DNA of 64,000 bases from Mycobacterium sp. 852002-10029_SCH5224772 (GCF_001667315.1 NZ_LZHT01000046.1:1-64000), one strand, 5' to 3'; positions 16,375 through 26,870 are shown, counted from the stretch's first letter. Notes: generated from the letters alone by a model not told the origin. Numbers and translations: made by a program.

Positions 16375-18169
16375 GGCCCGTCCTGCCCGCGGCGGACCAG
16401 CAGCCCGGCGAGGTCGCCGTCGTCCCGCCATTGCTGCAGAATGTCGGCGTACTCGGTGGGTGCGCCGAAGAAGAAGCTGCCCTGCCGGGTCTTGGCGTCG
16501 GCCTTTCCCTCCCGGTTGTAATAGCCCGGCGTACAGGTCTTGGCGCGCTCCGCGCTCGCCGCCGACCGGGCCACCACCGTGTCCACCCAGGCGGCTTCGG
16601 CGCCCGGCGAGGGCTCGATTTCGGTGATGCCGCCGCCGAGCGCGGCTGCAATGATCCAGGCGACATGCGTGGCCTGGACATCGAGCAGATACGGGAAGTT
16701 CACCGTCAGGCCGGCCTGGGCGATGCTTTCGATGAAGCAGTTCGGGAATCCGGTCGTGCACAGACCTTGGAAGGTGCGGACGCCGTCGTCCCAGTGCTCG
16801 GTCAGCGTCACGCCGTCGCGGCCGATCAGCTCGAATCCGGTGCGGCGACAGTGGTCGGTGCCGACCTCGAAACCCGTTGCGAAGATCAGACAGTCGAGTT
16901 CGTAAGTCACCCCGTCGGCCACCACGCCGGTTTCGGTGATGTGCTGCACCCTATGCCTCGGGTGTCCACGAGCGTGACGTTGTCACGGTTGAACGTCTGC
17001 AGGTACTCGTCGTGGAAGCAGGGTCTTTTGCAGAAGTAGCCGTACCACGGTTTGAGCGCTTCGGCGGTGGCGGGGTCGGTGACGATCGCGTCGACCCGCG
17101 CACGGATCTCGTCCATCTTTGCGAAGTCGGCCAGCTCGATGTCGCGGCCGCGTTGTTCGGGATCGGCGAGGCCGTCTCCGTCGTGACGCATGACCGGAAG
17201 CTTGCGGGTGATGCTGGTCCACGCATCGGCGACCAGATCCTCGTCGGCCTGGCCTCCGGCGGTGAGGATTTGAAAGTTCTGGATCCGGTCACGTTGCCAA
17301 CCGGACTGTAATGTGCTGGCCCACTGCAGATCCGTGGCGCAATTGGCGCGCACGTCCACCGATGACGGCGTGCGCTGAAACACGTAGAGCCGCCCCGCCG
17401 CGGCGGCGAGGTGCGGCACGCACTGGATTGCGGTGGCGCCGGTACCGATGATGCCGACGCGCCGGCCGGCCAGATTCTGCAACGCCTCCCCGGTGTAGGC
17501 GTAGTCCCAACGACTCGTGTGAAACGCATGCCCGCCGAACGCACCGAGTCCGTCGATGCCCGGCAACTTGGGCTTGGCCTGGTAGCCGTTGGCCATGGAC
17601 ACAAACCTGGCCCGCATTTCGTCGCCCCGGTCGGTGCGGATGATCCAGCGCGATTCGACTTCATCCCAACGGATTTCCCGCACGTCTGTCCGCAGGCAGG
17701 CGTCGCGGTAGAGGTCGTAATGCCGGGCGATGCGCCGGCAGTGTGCAAAAATCTCGGGACCTTTGGCGTACTTTTCGGTGGGGGTGTAGCCGAGTTCCTC
17801 GAGCAACGGCATGTACACGTAAGACTCGACGTCACAGGCTATTCCGGGATAGCGGTTCCAGTACCAGGTGCCGCCGACGTCGGCCGCCCTGTCGATCAGC
17901 CGCACGCTGTGCACGCCGAGCTGGCGCAGCCGCGCACCGGTCAGCAGCCCTCCGAACCCGGCGCCGATGATGGCCACGTCGACTTCGTCGGTGAGCGGCG
18001 CACGGGTGATGTCGCCGTTCGCCCAGGGGTCCTCGGCGAATCGGGCGAATGCGCCCGCCATCTCCACGTATTGGGCGATGCCGTCCGCGCGTAAGCGACG
18101 CGCGCGTTCTTCGGCATACCTGCGTCGTAGCGCGTCGACGTCCAGGGCCTGGCCAACGGTCTCAGTCAC
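16371..18169 (-). pseudogene. Baeyer-Villiger monooxygenase, frameshifted
   Basis: Two overlapping frames encode one monooxygenase. The first part (GTG 18169 down to 16907, 420 codons) has GAGFGG, the fingerprint FGGHAFHTSRW and GTGATA; the second (to 16371) continues with VQHITETGVVADGVTYELDCLIFATGFEVG. The phase changes at a run of three G (minus strand) at 16949-16951; one more G would restore a product of about 598 residues. Either a base was lost or it is a sequencing error in a homopolymer. As read, the protein ends in an unrelated tail soon after the break and lacks the C-terminal third. The next monooxygenase gene overlaps its end. Confidence 0.85.
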
Positions 18170-18195
18170 GGACTCGGGTTCCTCTCCGTGGCCAC

Positions 18196-18207
18196 GACTA
18201 TATAGTC
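18196..18207. promoter_or_regulatory. palindrome GACTATATAGTC over monooxygenase -10 region
   Basis: A perfect 12-base palindrome in the 36-base gap between the DUF417 stop and the monooxygenase start. Read on the minus strand it contains TATAGT, a good -10, about 28 bases before the GTG at 18169. It may be an operator or simply a symmetric promoter. Confidence 0.4.
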
Positions 18208-18679
18208 AATCGTTGGAGGCAGGGTACGCCCGTGCGATGGCGCCCGCCGTCAGCGAATCGCCCAGTGTCCACAGCGCAACCCCGAGCAGCACCAGGTCTT
18301 TGAGCAAAAACTGGCCGGGTTGGGCGGAGAGCACCGGGACGCCGTGGGCGTGGGTCATAACCACGCCGGGGGTGGTGACCAGGAAACTCAGCGTGCCCAA
18401 GAACAGCACCACCGCCAGCGCACTGCCCGCCGCCGAGACCCGCGGCCATAGTGGCCGCAGCGCGATGAGTAGGGCGGCAACGATTTCCATCGTTCCGAGT
18501 GCGCGCGCGACGAAGGTGACGCTGAAGACGTCGTAGAGCCAGCTCATCAGAGGGCTGTGTTGGATGAGCACGCGCGCTTCCATTTTCACGTACTTGCCCA
18601 ATCCGATCCACGCCAGGACGACGACCAGTCCGTAGCGACCGAGGAGTTGGCCGCAACGGCTCAGCATGTTTCCGTTCAT
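18206..18679 (-). CDS. DUF417 (YkgB-like) membrane protein
   Basis: A 157-residue protein with four predicted membrane helices (GLVVVLAWIGLGKY, ALGTMEIVAALLIAL, ALAVVLFLGTLSFLV, LLKDLVLLGVALWTL). The motifs SPLMSWLY and LSAQPGQFLLKDL identify the DUF417/YkgB family, a DoxX-like group of unknown biochemical role often induced by reactive chlorine or thiol stress in other bacteria. The start at 18679 has AAAGGA at good spacing. It lies between its likely regulator (TetR, 18750-19424) and the monooxygenases, all on one strand. Confidence 0.85.
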   Translation of the reverse strand: MNGNMLSRCGQLLGRYGLVVVLAWIGLGKYVKMEARVLIQHSPLMSWLYDVFSVTFVARALGTMEIVAALLIALRPLWPRVSAAGSALAVVLFLGTLSFLVTTPGVVMTHAHGVPVLSAQPGQFLLKDLVLLGVALWTLGDSLTAGAIARAYPASND

Positions 18680-18749
18680 CGAGGAATGTCCTTTCGGGCG
18701 CGCGGACGCGGGCATCCACCCAAAGCCACGGTTCACGCAGCGAAAGCGT

Positions 18750-19424
18750 TCACTGCCGCAGTCGTTCGAGCCCGGCGACGATGAGCCGCAATCCGAAAGC
18801 GAATTCCTCGGCCAACGGGACGGGGAGGTCGTCGGCCACGCTGACCGTCGCGGGATAGCGCGCCGGATCGAGCCGATGAAACGCCGCCGAGAGTTCCTCG
18901 TCGTGTTGACCTCCGTCCCCCGGCGCTCTGGGTAGCTGGATCGCGAAGCCCAGCACGTAGCGGGCCAGCGTGGCGTAGGCGTGGGCCGCGACCGCCGGCG
19001 CAAAGCCGTTGTGCAGCAAGACCGCCAGACATCGCTCGCGATTGGCCAACGCGTTGGGCCCCGTCGGCGCGTACTCGATCAGCAGCGGCGCGACATTGCC
19101 ATGCCGGCTCAACGCGTCAAACATGTGTTGCGCGAACGTGATACAGGCCTGTTGCCACGGCAACGCGGCCAACACCCGCGCGTCGAGTTCGACTTCGCCG
19201 AGGATCTGATCGATCACCAGGGACACCAATTCGGATCGATTGGAAAAGTGGCGGTACAACGTGGCGGTGCCCGATTCCAGCCGCTGGGCCAGCGACCGCA
19301 TCGACAGCGCGTCGGCCCCCTGCTCGTCGAGGAGGTCGACGGCCGCACCCACAATGCGGTCCACCGGCAGGGCCGGGCGGCCACGGGATCGGCGCGGAGG
19401 GGGCCGGTTGACATCGTCCGACAT
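18750..19424 (-). CDS. TetR family transcriptional regulator
   Basis: A 224-residue repressor with a basic Pro/Arg-rich N-terminus, the helix-turn-helix SMRSLAQRLESGTATLYRHFSNRSELV at about 41-67, and a C-terminal domain of the TetR_C type. It heads the minus-strand DUF417 / monooxygenase run and is divergent from the PPOX-type gene. An imperfect GATAC-A-GTGTC palindrome just upstream of its ATG (about 19430-19441) is a possible autoregulatory site. Confidence 0.9.
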   Translation of the reverse strand: MSDDVNRPPPRRSRGRPALPVDRIVGAAVDLLDEQGADALSMRSLAQRLESGTATLYRHFSNRSELVSLVIDQILGEVELDARVLAALPWQQACITFAQHMFDALSRHGNVAPLLIEYAPTGPNALANRERCLAVLLHNGFAPAVAAHAYATLARYVLGFAIQLPRAPGDGGQHDEELSAAFHRLDPARYPATVSVADDLPVPLAEEFAFGLRLIVAGLERLRQ

Positions 19425-19489
19425 TACGAAGACACTGTATCCATAAATGGCGGTCGCTTCAAGACCCTTGACGACAAGGACAATTCGTC

Positions 19490-20050
19490 ATGCTCCTCCC
19501 CCTGGCCGCAGCGCCCTTCACCGCTCCGACCGACCGCGACATGCTTCCCTCCGAACGCCGCGAATTCGTGCGCACCCATCGCACCTGCGTGTTCGGCTAC
19601 CGTCGCCGCCACGACGGCCCCGGCATGTCGATCGTGTACTACATCCCCACCGACACCGACGAATTGCTCGTCTCAACGATGGCCGGCAGGGGTAAAGCCC
19701 GCGTCGTCGCACGCGACGGCAAGGTGAGCCTGTGCGTCCTCGACGAACGGTGGCCGTTCGCCTACCTGCAGGTCTACGCAGACGCCGCCGTCGAACAAGA
19801 CCGGGATCTGGCGGTCGACGTGATGATGGCGGTCGCCGGCCGAATGTCGGGCCAGCCGCTCGGCGACGATGCCCGCCCGAACATCCAGGAGATGTGCGAA
19901 CGCGAAAACCGCGTCGTCATCCGGTGCCGCCCGTACGCCACCTACGCGACACCCCCGCGCCATCTGCACCGCAACGAGGAGGCCTCGAAGCTCAGCCATT
20001 GGGTGTCCGGTGTCATCGGATGGGGCGCCGCCGATCCGCCGGCGGACTGA
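19490..20050 (+). CDS. pyridoxamine 5'-phosphate oxidase / F420-type split-barrel family protein
   Basis: A 186-residue protein with the split beta-barrel of the PPOX/FDOR superfamily: the region around LLVSTMAGRGKARVVARDGKVSLCVLDERWPFAYLQVY matches the flavin or F420-binding core, where the GKAR strand contacts phosphate. Mycobacterial members reduce or bind F420, haem or flavins. The ATG at 19490 is used; an internal ATG at 19541 (MLPSERREF) gives a shorter, equally family-like start. The stop is directly adjacent to the convergent SRPBCC stop. Confidence 0.8.
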   Translation: MLLPLAAAPFTAPTDRDMLPSERREFVRTHRTCVFGYRRRHDGPGMSIVYYIPTDTDELLVSTMAGRGKARVVARDGKVSLCVLDERWPFAYLQVYADAAVEQDRDLAVDVMMAVAGRMSGQPLGDDARPNIQEMCERENRVVIRCRPYATYATPPRHLHRNEEASKLSHWVSGVIGWGAADPPAD

Positions 20051-20521
20051 TCACCCTGCGTAGCGGTCCCGCAGTTTGGTCAGCGTCGCCTCGATACCCG
20101 AGGCGTTCGCTTTTCGGAATCCCATCCGCTCGTAGTACTTCAGCTTGTTCTTCAGCGCACCGGCATCGCGGTAGTCGAACGTCTCGGTGACCAGGGTCAG
20201 GGTCGGTGAGAGCGCCTCGAATTCCCACCGCCAGCGGTGACCCAACGGGTGGCGCCATTCGACCACTTCGTTCGGCTTCAGTACCGTGATGGTGCTGGTG
20301 ATGCGGTAGGGCAGACCGAACATCTTCATGTTCGTCGAAAACTTCGAGCCCTCAAGGAGTTGCGGCGGCATGGTGATGTTGTCGCGCACCGTGCCCGACC
20401 CGTCGAGTTCGTGGTGCCGCCGCGGATCGGCGGCGATGGCATAGAGGTCGGCCGCCGGCGCGGCCACTTCGACTCTGCGACTCACCTGGCGGGGTCCCCG
20501 GTCTACAACAGTGACGGTCAT
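20051..20521 (-). CDS. SRPBCC family protein
   Basis: A 156-residue helix-grip protein: [31 protein letters not shown] at the start, then [35 protein letters not shown] and a C-terminal helix. AAAGGAG lies seven bases before the ATG at 20521. Its relation to 3781-4233 is at fold level, with the same HRWRWE-type strand. It probably binds a hydrophobic ligand; no catalytic role can be assigned. Confidence 0.85.
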   Translation of the reverse strand: MTVTVVDRGPRQVSRRVEVAAPAADLYAIAADPRRHHELDGSGTVRDNITMPPQLLEGSKFSTNMKMFGLPYRITSTITVLKPNEVVEWRHPLGHRWRWEFEALSPTLTLVTETFDYRDAGALKNKLKYYERMGFRKANASGIEATLTKLRDRYAG

Positions 20522-20661
20522 TGAAAATCTCCTTTCCGCTATCCGGCAGCGTAATCCCGTCTGGGTCTGCGGCTCAGGAACGTTCGGATCCCGCGCCACA
20601 GCCCGTCCCGCCTCGCCCAGCAGCTCGGAGACTTCCTCCGAGTCGGTTGACAGTGGACGGC

Positions 20662-20817
20662 ATGGCGACCGTGCGGCGAAGTGCGCTGTTTTCCAAGGTG
20701 TTTCGAATCCCGGTCTGTGCGCTGGGCATGATCGGCGGTAGCTTCATACGGATGCTGGAACGCCCCACCCGCTCGACCAGATCGCGCGCGATCGAAAGGA
20801 CCCCACACCTCACATGA
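20662..20817 (+). CDS. possible small basic peptide (51 aa) overlapping SDR start
   Basis: A short frame from ATG 20662 ends in a TGA that overlaps the SDR start codon (ATGA). Third positions are moderately G/C rich. It has one mildly hydrophobic stretch ([16 protein letters not shown]) and many Arg. There is no convincing ribosome binding site. It could be an upstream coupled peptide or chance; the rest of 20522-20813 shows nothing else. Confidence 0.25.
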   Translation: MATVRRSALFSKVFRIPVCALGMIGGSFIRMLERPTRSTRSRAIERTPHLT

Positions 20818-21635
20818 GCCAGTCACTCCCGGGAAAGGCCGCGCTGATCACCGGCGCCGCGCGCGGGCAGGGCCGGGCACACGCCGTGCGCCTTTCGGCC
20901 GAAGGCGCCGACATCATTGCGGTCGACCTCGCCGGTCCGCTGCCGCCGAGCGTCCCCTACGACTCACCCACGCCCGACGACCTGGCCGAGACCGCGCGGC
21001 TGGTGAGCGCCAACGGTCGCAAGATCATCACCGCCGAGGCCGACATCCGCGACCTGGACGCCCTGACCGCCGCCGTGGACAGCGCGGTGGCAGAGCTGGG
21101 CCGGCTCGACGTCATCGTCGCCAACGCCGGGATCTGCAGCCCCGCGCCCTGGGATCAGATCAGCGCGCAGGCGTTCCGAGACACCATCGACACCAACGTG
21201 ATTGGCACCTGGAACACCGTGATGGCGGGCGTGCGGCACATCATCGACGGCGGGCGCGGGGGCTCGGTCATCCTGATCGGGTCCGCGGCCGGCATCAACA
21301 TGCAGTCGTTCATGATCCACTACACCGCAAGCAAACACGCCGTGGTCGGGATGGCCCGGGCGTTCGCCGCCGAACTCGGCCGCTACAACATTCGCGTCAA
21401 CAGCCTCAACCCCGGGGCGGTCGCCACCCCGATGGGTACCGGCCGGATGCGCGAAGCGCTGCAAGCGGCCGCCGACGACTACCCCCACCTGCGGGGCATG
21501 CACAAACCGCTGCTGCCCGAGGGCATCGCGCAGCCGGAGGACATTGCCGACGCCGTGGCCTGGCTCGCCTGCGACCAATCCAGATTGGTCACCGCAACCC
21601 AGGTTTCGGTCGACATCGGCGTCGGGTACGTCTGA
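20814..21635 (+). CDS. mycofactocin-coupled SDR family oxidoreductase
   Basis: A 273-residue SDR: TGAARGQG at 13-20, Ser157, Tyr170 and Lys174. The stretch at about 40-70 (LAGPLPPSVPYDSPTPDDLAETARLV then ANGRK) is the insertion that marks the mycofactocin-associated SDR subfamily, which holds NAD(H) non-exchangeably and passes electrons to mycofactocin. The enzyme therefore implies mycofactocin genes elsewhere in the genome. Substrates are usually alcohols. It stands upstream of the copper genes but has no obvious link with them. Confidence 0.9.
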   Translation: MSQSLPGKAALITGAARGQGRAHAVRLSAEGADIIAVDLAGPLPPSVPYDSPTPDDLAETARLVSANGRKIITAEADIRDLDALTAAVDSAVAELGRLDVIVANAGICSPAPWDQISAQAFRDTIDTNVIGTWNTVMAGVRHIIDGGRGGSVILIGSAAGINMQSFMIHYTASKHAVVGMARAFAAELGRYNIRVNSLNPGAVATPMGTGRMREALQAAADDYPHLRGMHKPLLPEGIAQPEDIADAVAWLACDQSRLVTATQVSVDIGVGYV

Positions 21636-21742
21636 CCGACGGCCTGGCCGGCGGCGGATCGCACCTGCGCCCGTAGCCCCAACCGTCCAGCAGGCAGAAT
21701 GGTGGGGTCAAGACCTGCAGCGGGGTAGCGAAAAGGAGCGGC

Positions 21743-21955
21743 ATGCCCACCAGCGAATATCGGGTGAGCGGGATGAGCTGCGCGCACTGTGAGGCCGCCG
21801 TCCAGACCGAGGTGGCGCGCATCCCCGGCGTCGACGGCGTGACGGTCAGCGCCGACACCGGCCGCCTCGTCGTCACCAGCTCGCGCCCCATCGACGCGGA
21901 CGCCGTCCTGGGCGCGGTCGACGAGGCCGGCTACGAGGCCGTCTTGGTCGCATGA
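21743..21955 (+). CDS. heavy-metal-associated (CopZ-like) copper chaperone
   Basis: A 70-residue single HMA domain with the metal motif GMSCAHC (Cys13, Cys16) and the beta-alpha-beta-beta-alpha-beta pattern. It should bind Cu(I) in the cytoplasm and hand it to the ATPase encoded next, whose ATG overlaps this stop (ATGA). AAAAGGAG precedes the ATG. No CsoR-type copper sensor is visible beside it. Confidence 0.92.
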   Translation: MPTSEYRVSGMSCAHCEAAVQTEVARIPGVDGVTVSADTGRLVVTSSRPIDADAVLGAVDEAGYEAVLVA

Positions 21956-24222
21956 GCACGCCCCCACGACACATCGACGAGGGCACCCTGCCCACCGGCC
22001 ACGACCCGGCCACACCCCCTATCGAGCTCCAGATCACCGGAATGACCTGCGCCTCCTGCGCGGCCCGGATCGAAAAGAAACTCAACAAGCTCGACGGCGT
22101 CGCCGCCACCGTCAACTACGCGACCGAGAAGGCAGCCGTCACCGCCCCCGCCGGCTACGACCCGCGGATCCTGATAGCCGAGATCGAAAAGGCCGGCTAC
22201 ACGGCCGCCCTGCCGCGACGCTCGCCGGAGCGCGACCCCGAGCTGACGTCGCTGCGCCGACGTCTGATCACCGCGATCGTGCTGGCCGGCCCGGTGATCG
22301 CCATGGCCATGGTTCCCGCGTGGCAATTTCACCACTGGCACTGGGTATCGCTGGCCCTGACCACTCCGGTCGTCGTGTGGTGCGGGCTCCCGTTCCACGC
22401 GGCCGCGTGGACCAACCTCAAACACGGCGCCGCCACCATGGACACCCTCGTCTCGATCGGGACCCTGGCCGCGTTCCTGTGGTCCCTCTATGCGCTGTTT
22501 GTCGGGACGGCCGCCCAACCGGGCATGCAGCACGACTTCGAGCTGACCATCGGACGCGACGACACCCCGTGCCACGTCTACTTCGAGGTGGCCGCGGGCG
22601 TGACCCTGTTCGTCCTGGCCGGCCGGTATTTCGAGAAGCGGGCCAAGCGCACCGCCGGCACCGCGCTGCGCGCACTGCTCGCGCTGGGCGCCAAGGATGT
22701 CGGGGTCCTGCGTGACGGCACCGAGACCCGTCTGCCGATCGAGCGGCTTGCGGTCGGCGACGAGTTCGTCGTGCGTCCCGGTGAAAGGATCGCCACCGAC
22801 GGGATCGTCGTCGCGGGGTCCTCGGCCGTGGACGCCTCGATGCTGACCGGGGAATCCGTCCCCGTCGAGGTCGGCGAGGGTGACTCCGTCATCGGCGGCA
22901 CCGTCAACGCCGGCGGCCGGCTTATCGTGCGCGCCACCGGGATTGGCGACGACACCCAGTTGGCGCAGATGGCCAAGCTCGTCGAGCGCGCCCAGTCCGG
23001 CAAGGCCCAGGTGCAGCGTCTCGCGGATCGCGTCTCCGCCGTGTTCGTGCCCGCCGTGATGGTGCTCGCGGTGGCGACCCTGGTGGGCTGGCTCGCGGCG
23101 GGCTTCTCGCTCACCACGGCGTTGACGGCGGCCGTCGCGGTGCTGATCATCGCCTGCCCGTGCGCGATGGGGCTCGCGACTCCGACCGCCCTGCTGGTCG
23201 GCACCGGACGGGCGGCCCAGCTCGGCGTCCTCATCCAGGGGCCCGAAGTGCTGGAGTCCACCCGGACGATCGACACGATCGTGCTCGACAAGACCGGCAC
23301 CGTCACGACCGGCCGGATGACCCTGGTCGACGTGATCGGCGGGGCCGGAATCGACCGCGCCACGCTGTTGCGCTACGCCGGGGCCCTCGAAGCCGCCTCA
23401 GAACATCCCGTCGCGCAGGCGATCGCGCGGGGCGCCACGGCGCGACTCGGCGCGCTCCCGGCGGTCGACGACTTCACCGGGGTCCACGGCATGGGCGTGC
23501 ACGGCACGGTCGACGGCCATGCAGTCGTCGTCGGACGCGCGCGCCTGCTGACCGAGCGCGGGCTGCGCCTCGATGCCGCGCTGTCGGCGGCCGGCGCCCG
23601 CGCCGAGGGCGAGGGCAAAACCTCCGTCGCGGTCGGGTGGGACGGGCTGGCCCGGGGGATCCTGGTGGTCGCCGACACCGTCAAACCGTTCAGCGGCGAA
23701 GCCGTGCGGCAATTCAAAGCACTGGGCCTGACCCCGGTGCTGCTCACCGGCGACAACGACACGGTCGCCAGCCGCGTCGCCGACGAGCTCGGCATCGCCC
23801 AGGTGATCTCCGACGCGATGCCCGCCGCCAAGGTCGCGGCCGTCAAACGTCTGCAAGCCGAGGGCAAGGTGGTCGCCATGGTCGGCGATGGCGTCAACGA
23901 CGCCGCCGCACTGGCCGCCGCCGACCTGGGGCTGGCCATGGGCACCGGCACCGATGTGGCGATCGAGGCGGCCGACCTCACCGTGATCCGCGACGACCTA
24001 CGAGCGGCCGTGGACGCGATCCGGCTCTCCCGCCGGACGCTGGCCACCATCAAGACCAACCTGGTGTGGGCCTTCGGCTACAACCTCGCCGCGATCCCCC
24101 TCGCCGCGCTCGGCATGCTCAACCCGATGCTGGCCGGCGCCGCCATGGCGCTCTCCAGCGTCCTCGTCGTCGGTAACAGCCTGCGGCTGCGCTCGTTCAC
24201 CAGCGTCATCGCCGACGTGTGA
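21952..24222 (+). CDS. copper-translocating P-type ATPase (P1B, CopA/CtpA-like)
   Basis: A 756-residue P1B ATPase. One N-terminal HMA domain carries GMTCASC (Cys33, Cys36). Eight membrane helices are expected; the ion-binding CPC is at 402-404 ([15 protein letters not shown]), the phosphorylated Asp in DKTGT is at about 446, the SEHP nucleotide motif is near 483-486, and GDGVND is at about 645-650. TGES in the actuator domain is present ([10 protein letters not shown]). It should pump Cu(I) out of the cytoplasm. Translationally coupled to the chaperone gene. It resembles mycobacterial CtpA more than CtpV from what I recall, but I do not assign a symbol. Confidence 0.93.
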   Translation: MSTPPRHIDEGTLPTGHDPATPPIELQITGMTCASCAARIEKKLNKLDGVAATVNYATEKAAVTAPAGYDPRILIAEIEKAGYTAALPRRSPERDPELTSLRRRLITAIVLAGPVIAMAMVPAWQFHHWHWVSLALTTPVVVWCGLPFHAAAWTNLKHGAATMDTLVSIGTLAAFLWSLYALFVGTAAQPGMQHDFELTIGRDDTPCHVYFEVAAGVTLFVLAGRYFEKRAKRTAGTALRALLALGAKDVGVLRDGTETRLPIERLAVGDEFVVRPGERIATDGIVVAGSSAVDASMLTGESVPVEVGEGDSVIGGTVNAGGRLIVRATGIGDDTQLAQMAKLVERAQSGKAQVQRLADRVSAVFVPAVMVLAVATLVGWLAAGFSLTTALTAAVAVLIIACPCAMGLATPTALLVGTGRAAQLGVLIQGPEVLESTRTIDTIVLDKTGTVTTGRMTLVDVIGGAGIDRATLLRYAGALEAASEHPVAQAIARGATARLGALPAVDDFTGVHGMGVHGTVDGHAVVVGRARLLTERGLRLDAALSAAGARAEGEGKTSVAVGWDGLARGILVVADTVKPFSGEAVRQFKALGLTPVLLTGDNDTVASRVADELGIAQVISDAMPAAKVAAVKRLQAEGKVVAMVGDGVNDAAALAAADLGLAMGTGTDVAIEAADLTVIRDDLRAAVDAIRLSRRTLATIKTNLVWAFGYNLAAIPLAALGMLNPMLAGAAMALSSVLVVGNSLRLRSFTSVIADV

Positions 24223-24359
24223 GCCGCACGGCAACGGTCGGCCGGCGGGCCGCGATCGTGTGGGATAGTGGGTCCGGCCGCCGTCTTCCCAGACCCGACC
24301 GGCCGAGTGACAATCCCCTCACCCTCGCGCAGCGATCGATCTAGCAAAGGTCACGACCG

Positions 24360-25751
24360 TTGGAGCAGTTCTTCGGGCAACTGTCCCTGCTGCACGGCTG
24401 GTTTCCGCCGGCCGTGCAGGGCCTGGCCCTACTCGTGCTGATCGTCGCGATCCAATGGCGCGCGCGCAGCTGGCTCAAGCGCGTCCTGCCGCTGGCGTTG
24501 ATCGCGGCCGTCGCGGTGACCGTGCTGTCGCGCTGGTACATCACGTCGCTCGGGGTGGCCGGGGACCCGGCGCCGACGACGCTGTGGTTGTGGATCGCGA
24601 TGAGCGGCCTGGCCGCCGCGGTGTTCCTGGTGGGCTGGCGGGGCGTGCGCTGGTGGCGCCGTGGGCTGGCCGTGCTGTCGATACCGCTGTGCGTCCTGTG
24701 CGCGGCCATGGCGCTGAATGGCTGGGTGGGCTACTTCCCCACCGCGCTTGCCGCGTGGAATCAACTGACCTCGGTGCCGCTGCCCGACCAGATCGATCGG
24801 CTGCGCGTCACCGAGATGCAGATCGCCGGAACGAGGCCGACCAAGGGCGTGGTGGTGCCGGTGGACATCGACGCCACCGCCTCCCACTTTGCCCACCGCC
24901 GCGAGTTGGTCTATCTGCCTCCGGCCTGGTTCAACAGCAATCCCCCGCCCCGGCTACCGGCCGTCATGATGATCAGCTCGGCGTTCAACACCCCGGCCGA
25001 CTGGCTGGGGCCCGGCGGCGCCTTCACCGCCATCGACAACTTCGCCGCCGGGCATCACGGGTTCTCTCCGGTGCTGGTGTTCGTCGATCCGACCGGGTCA
25101 TTCGACAACGACACCGAGTGCGTCAACGGCAGCCGTGGCAACGCCGCCGATCACCTGGCCAAGGACGTCATCCCGTTCATGGTGTCGAACTTCGGCGTCA
25201 GCGGGGATCGCACCAACTGGGGCGTCGCCGGCTGGTCGATGGGTGGCACCTGCGCCGTCGACATGGCCGTCATGCATCCCGATCTGTTCAGCGCGTTCGT
25301 GGACATCGCGGGCGACCGCGGCCCCAACGTCGGCCCCAAAGACCAATCCGTCGCCAAGCTGTTCGGCGGCGATCAGGCCGCGTGGGCTGCCTTCGACCCG
25401 GTCACCGTCATGACGAAGCACGGTCACTACACGGACCTGTCGGGATGGTTTGAGGTGCCGGTCTCGTCGGAGACACGCAACGTCGCCGAACAGGCCGGCC
25501 CCACCCTGGCCGCGTCCAGCGCCGACCCAGCCGCCAACCCCGAAGGCCAGGACGCCGCCGCGAAGTCGCTGTGCGCGGTCGGCACCGCCCACGGCATCGC
25601 CTGTGCGGTGGTCACCCAGGAGGGTAAACACGACTGGCCGTTTGCGGCCCAGGCGTTTGCCACCGCGCTGCCGTGGCTGGCTTCCACGCTCGGAACTCCC
25701 GACGCCGAACCCGTGCAGCTGCTGCAGCGGGGCGCCGGGCAATCGCACTAA
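24360..25751 (+). CDS. membrane-anchored esterase D / mycolyltransferase-like hydrolase
   Basis: A 463-residue protein. Residues 1 to about 125 have four hydrophobic helices; the rest is an extracytoplasmic alpha/beta-hydrolase domain of the esterase D (antigen 85-like) group. The nucleophile elbow GWSMGG contains Ser293; HDWPFAAQAF near the end holds the likely catalytic His. This layout matches mycobacterial membrane esterases thought to act on the cell envelope. The start is TTG 24360 with AAAGG nine bases upstream. The substrate is unknown; mycolyl transfer is possible, but the fold alone does not show it. Confidence 0.85.
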   Translation: MEQFFGQLSLLHGWFPPAVQGLALLVLIVAIQWRARSWLKRVLPLALIAAVAVTVLSRWYITSLGVAGDPAPTTLWLWIAMSGLAAAVFLVGWRGVRWWRRGLAVLSIPLCVLCAAMALNGWVGYFPTALAAWNQLTSVPLPDQIDRLRVTEMQIAGTRPTKGVVVPVDIDATASHFAHRRELVYLPPAWFNSNPPPRLPAVMMISSAFNTPADWLGPGGAFTAIDNFAAGHHGFSPVLVFVDPTGSFDNDTECVNGSRGNAADHLAKDVIPFMVSNFGVSGDRTNWGVAGWSMGGTCAVDMAVMHPDLFSAFVDIAGDRGPNVGPKDQSVAKLFGGDQAAWAAFDPVTVMTKHGHYTDLSGWFEVPVSSETRNVAEQAGPTLAASSADPAANPEGQDAAAKSLCAVGTAHGIACAVVTQEGKHDWPFAAQAFATALPWLASTLGTPDAEPVQLLQRGAGQSH

Positions 25752-26011
25752 TCCCGCCGGTCAGTCCGCTGTCACCGGCCGCAATGGGCGCCACCAAGAA
25801 TTCACAGCTGACCCTCCCGTCACGCAGCCGACTTATTGGGCCCTCGAATGGTACGGTTCGCTGCTGTGGCCTGGGTGTTTTGCACTAACAGCGGTTCCTG
25901 CGGGGACCCGCTTGTTACCCGACGCGCCGCAATCCAATTCCGAATAAGCGGGCCGAATTCCCCATTTTTCTGCCCGCACTTCCATTCGATCGACCCCGTC
26001 TCGTCTCAGCC

Positions 26012-26821
26012 ATGAACCGCCGCCAGTTCCTTGGATCGCTCGCCGCGTCGGTAGTCGCCGGCGTCGGGGCGGCACGGCTCATCGTCGACCCGCAGCCGCG
26101 GACGTTCGCCCAGACACCGGGTGTCGGCGTACCGACTTCCGGCCCGACCGCCCCGCAGGCCCTGCTGCCGCCCCCGCCGCTCAGCGCCCGCATCCCGCTG
26201 CCCGGCGGGGGCGCACTGATGAGGATCCCCGGCGACGGCGACCTGCTCGCGCTGACCGTCGATGACGGCGTGAACAGCGAAGTGGTCCGCGCCTACACGC
26301 AGTTCGCCCAGGACACCGGCGTGCGGCTGACGTATTTCGTCAACGGGATCTATGACTCGTGGACCGACAACGTGGAGTTGCTGCGGCCGTTGGTCGACAG
26401 CGGGCAGATTCAACTCGGTAACCACACCTGGTCACACCCGGACCTGACCACCCTGCCGAAAGAGCAAGTCGCCGAACAGCTCACCCGCAACGACGCGTTC
26501 CTGAAAAAGATGTACGGCATCGGCGCGAAGCCCTATTGGCGCCCGCCGTACGCCAAGCGCAACGCCGCGGTGGACGCCGTCGCCGCCGACCTCGGTTACA
26601 AAGTCCCCACCTTGTGGTCGGGCTCGCTGTCGGATTCGACGTTGATCACCGAGGACTACATCGTGCAGATGGCCGATCAGTACTTCACGCCGCAAGCCAT
26701 CGTCATCGGGCACCTCAATCACCTGCCGGTGACGCACGTCTATCCGCAGCTCGTCGACATCATCCGCGACCGGAACCTTCGCACCGTCACGCTCAACGAC
26801 GTGTTTCTCAAGACCCCCTGA
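26012..26821 (+). CDS. Tat-exported polysaccharide deacetylase (NodB homology)
   Basis: A 269-residue carbohydrate esterase family 4-like protein. The N-terminus MNRRQFLGSLAASVVAGVGA is a twin-arginine signal, so it is secreted folded. NodB motifs: TVDDG (82-86) with metal Asp, HTWSH with His138 and His142 for metal, and RPPY at 177-180; a late GHLNH stands for the final His motif. It should remove acetyl groups from cell-wall or similar glycans. The preceding gap 25752-26011 (260 bases) holds nothing I can support beyond a promoter region. Confidence 0.88.
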   Translation: MNRRQFLGSLAASVVAGVGAARLIVDPQPRTFAQTPGVGVPTSGPTAPQALLPPPPLSARIPLPGGGALMRIPGDGDLLALTVDDGVNSEVVRAYTQFAQDTGVRLTYFVNGIYDSWTDNVELLRPLVDSGQIQLGNHTWSHPDLTTLPKEQVAEQLTRNDAFLKKMYGIGAKPYWRPPYAKRNAAVDAVAADLGYKVPTLWSGSLSDSTLITEDYIVQMADQYFTPQAIVIGHLNHLPVTHVYPQLVDIIRDRNLRTVTLNDVFLKTP

Positions 26822-26870
26822 CGGCGGCTACCCGCACAATTCTTTACCCGGAATCATCGTTAAGAGCGCC

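Noticed and set aside
16945..16955. Programmed ribosomal frameshift in the monooxygenase
   Set aside because: No slippery heptamer or downstream structure is evident; a single lost G in a short run explains it.
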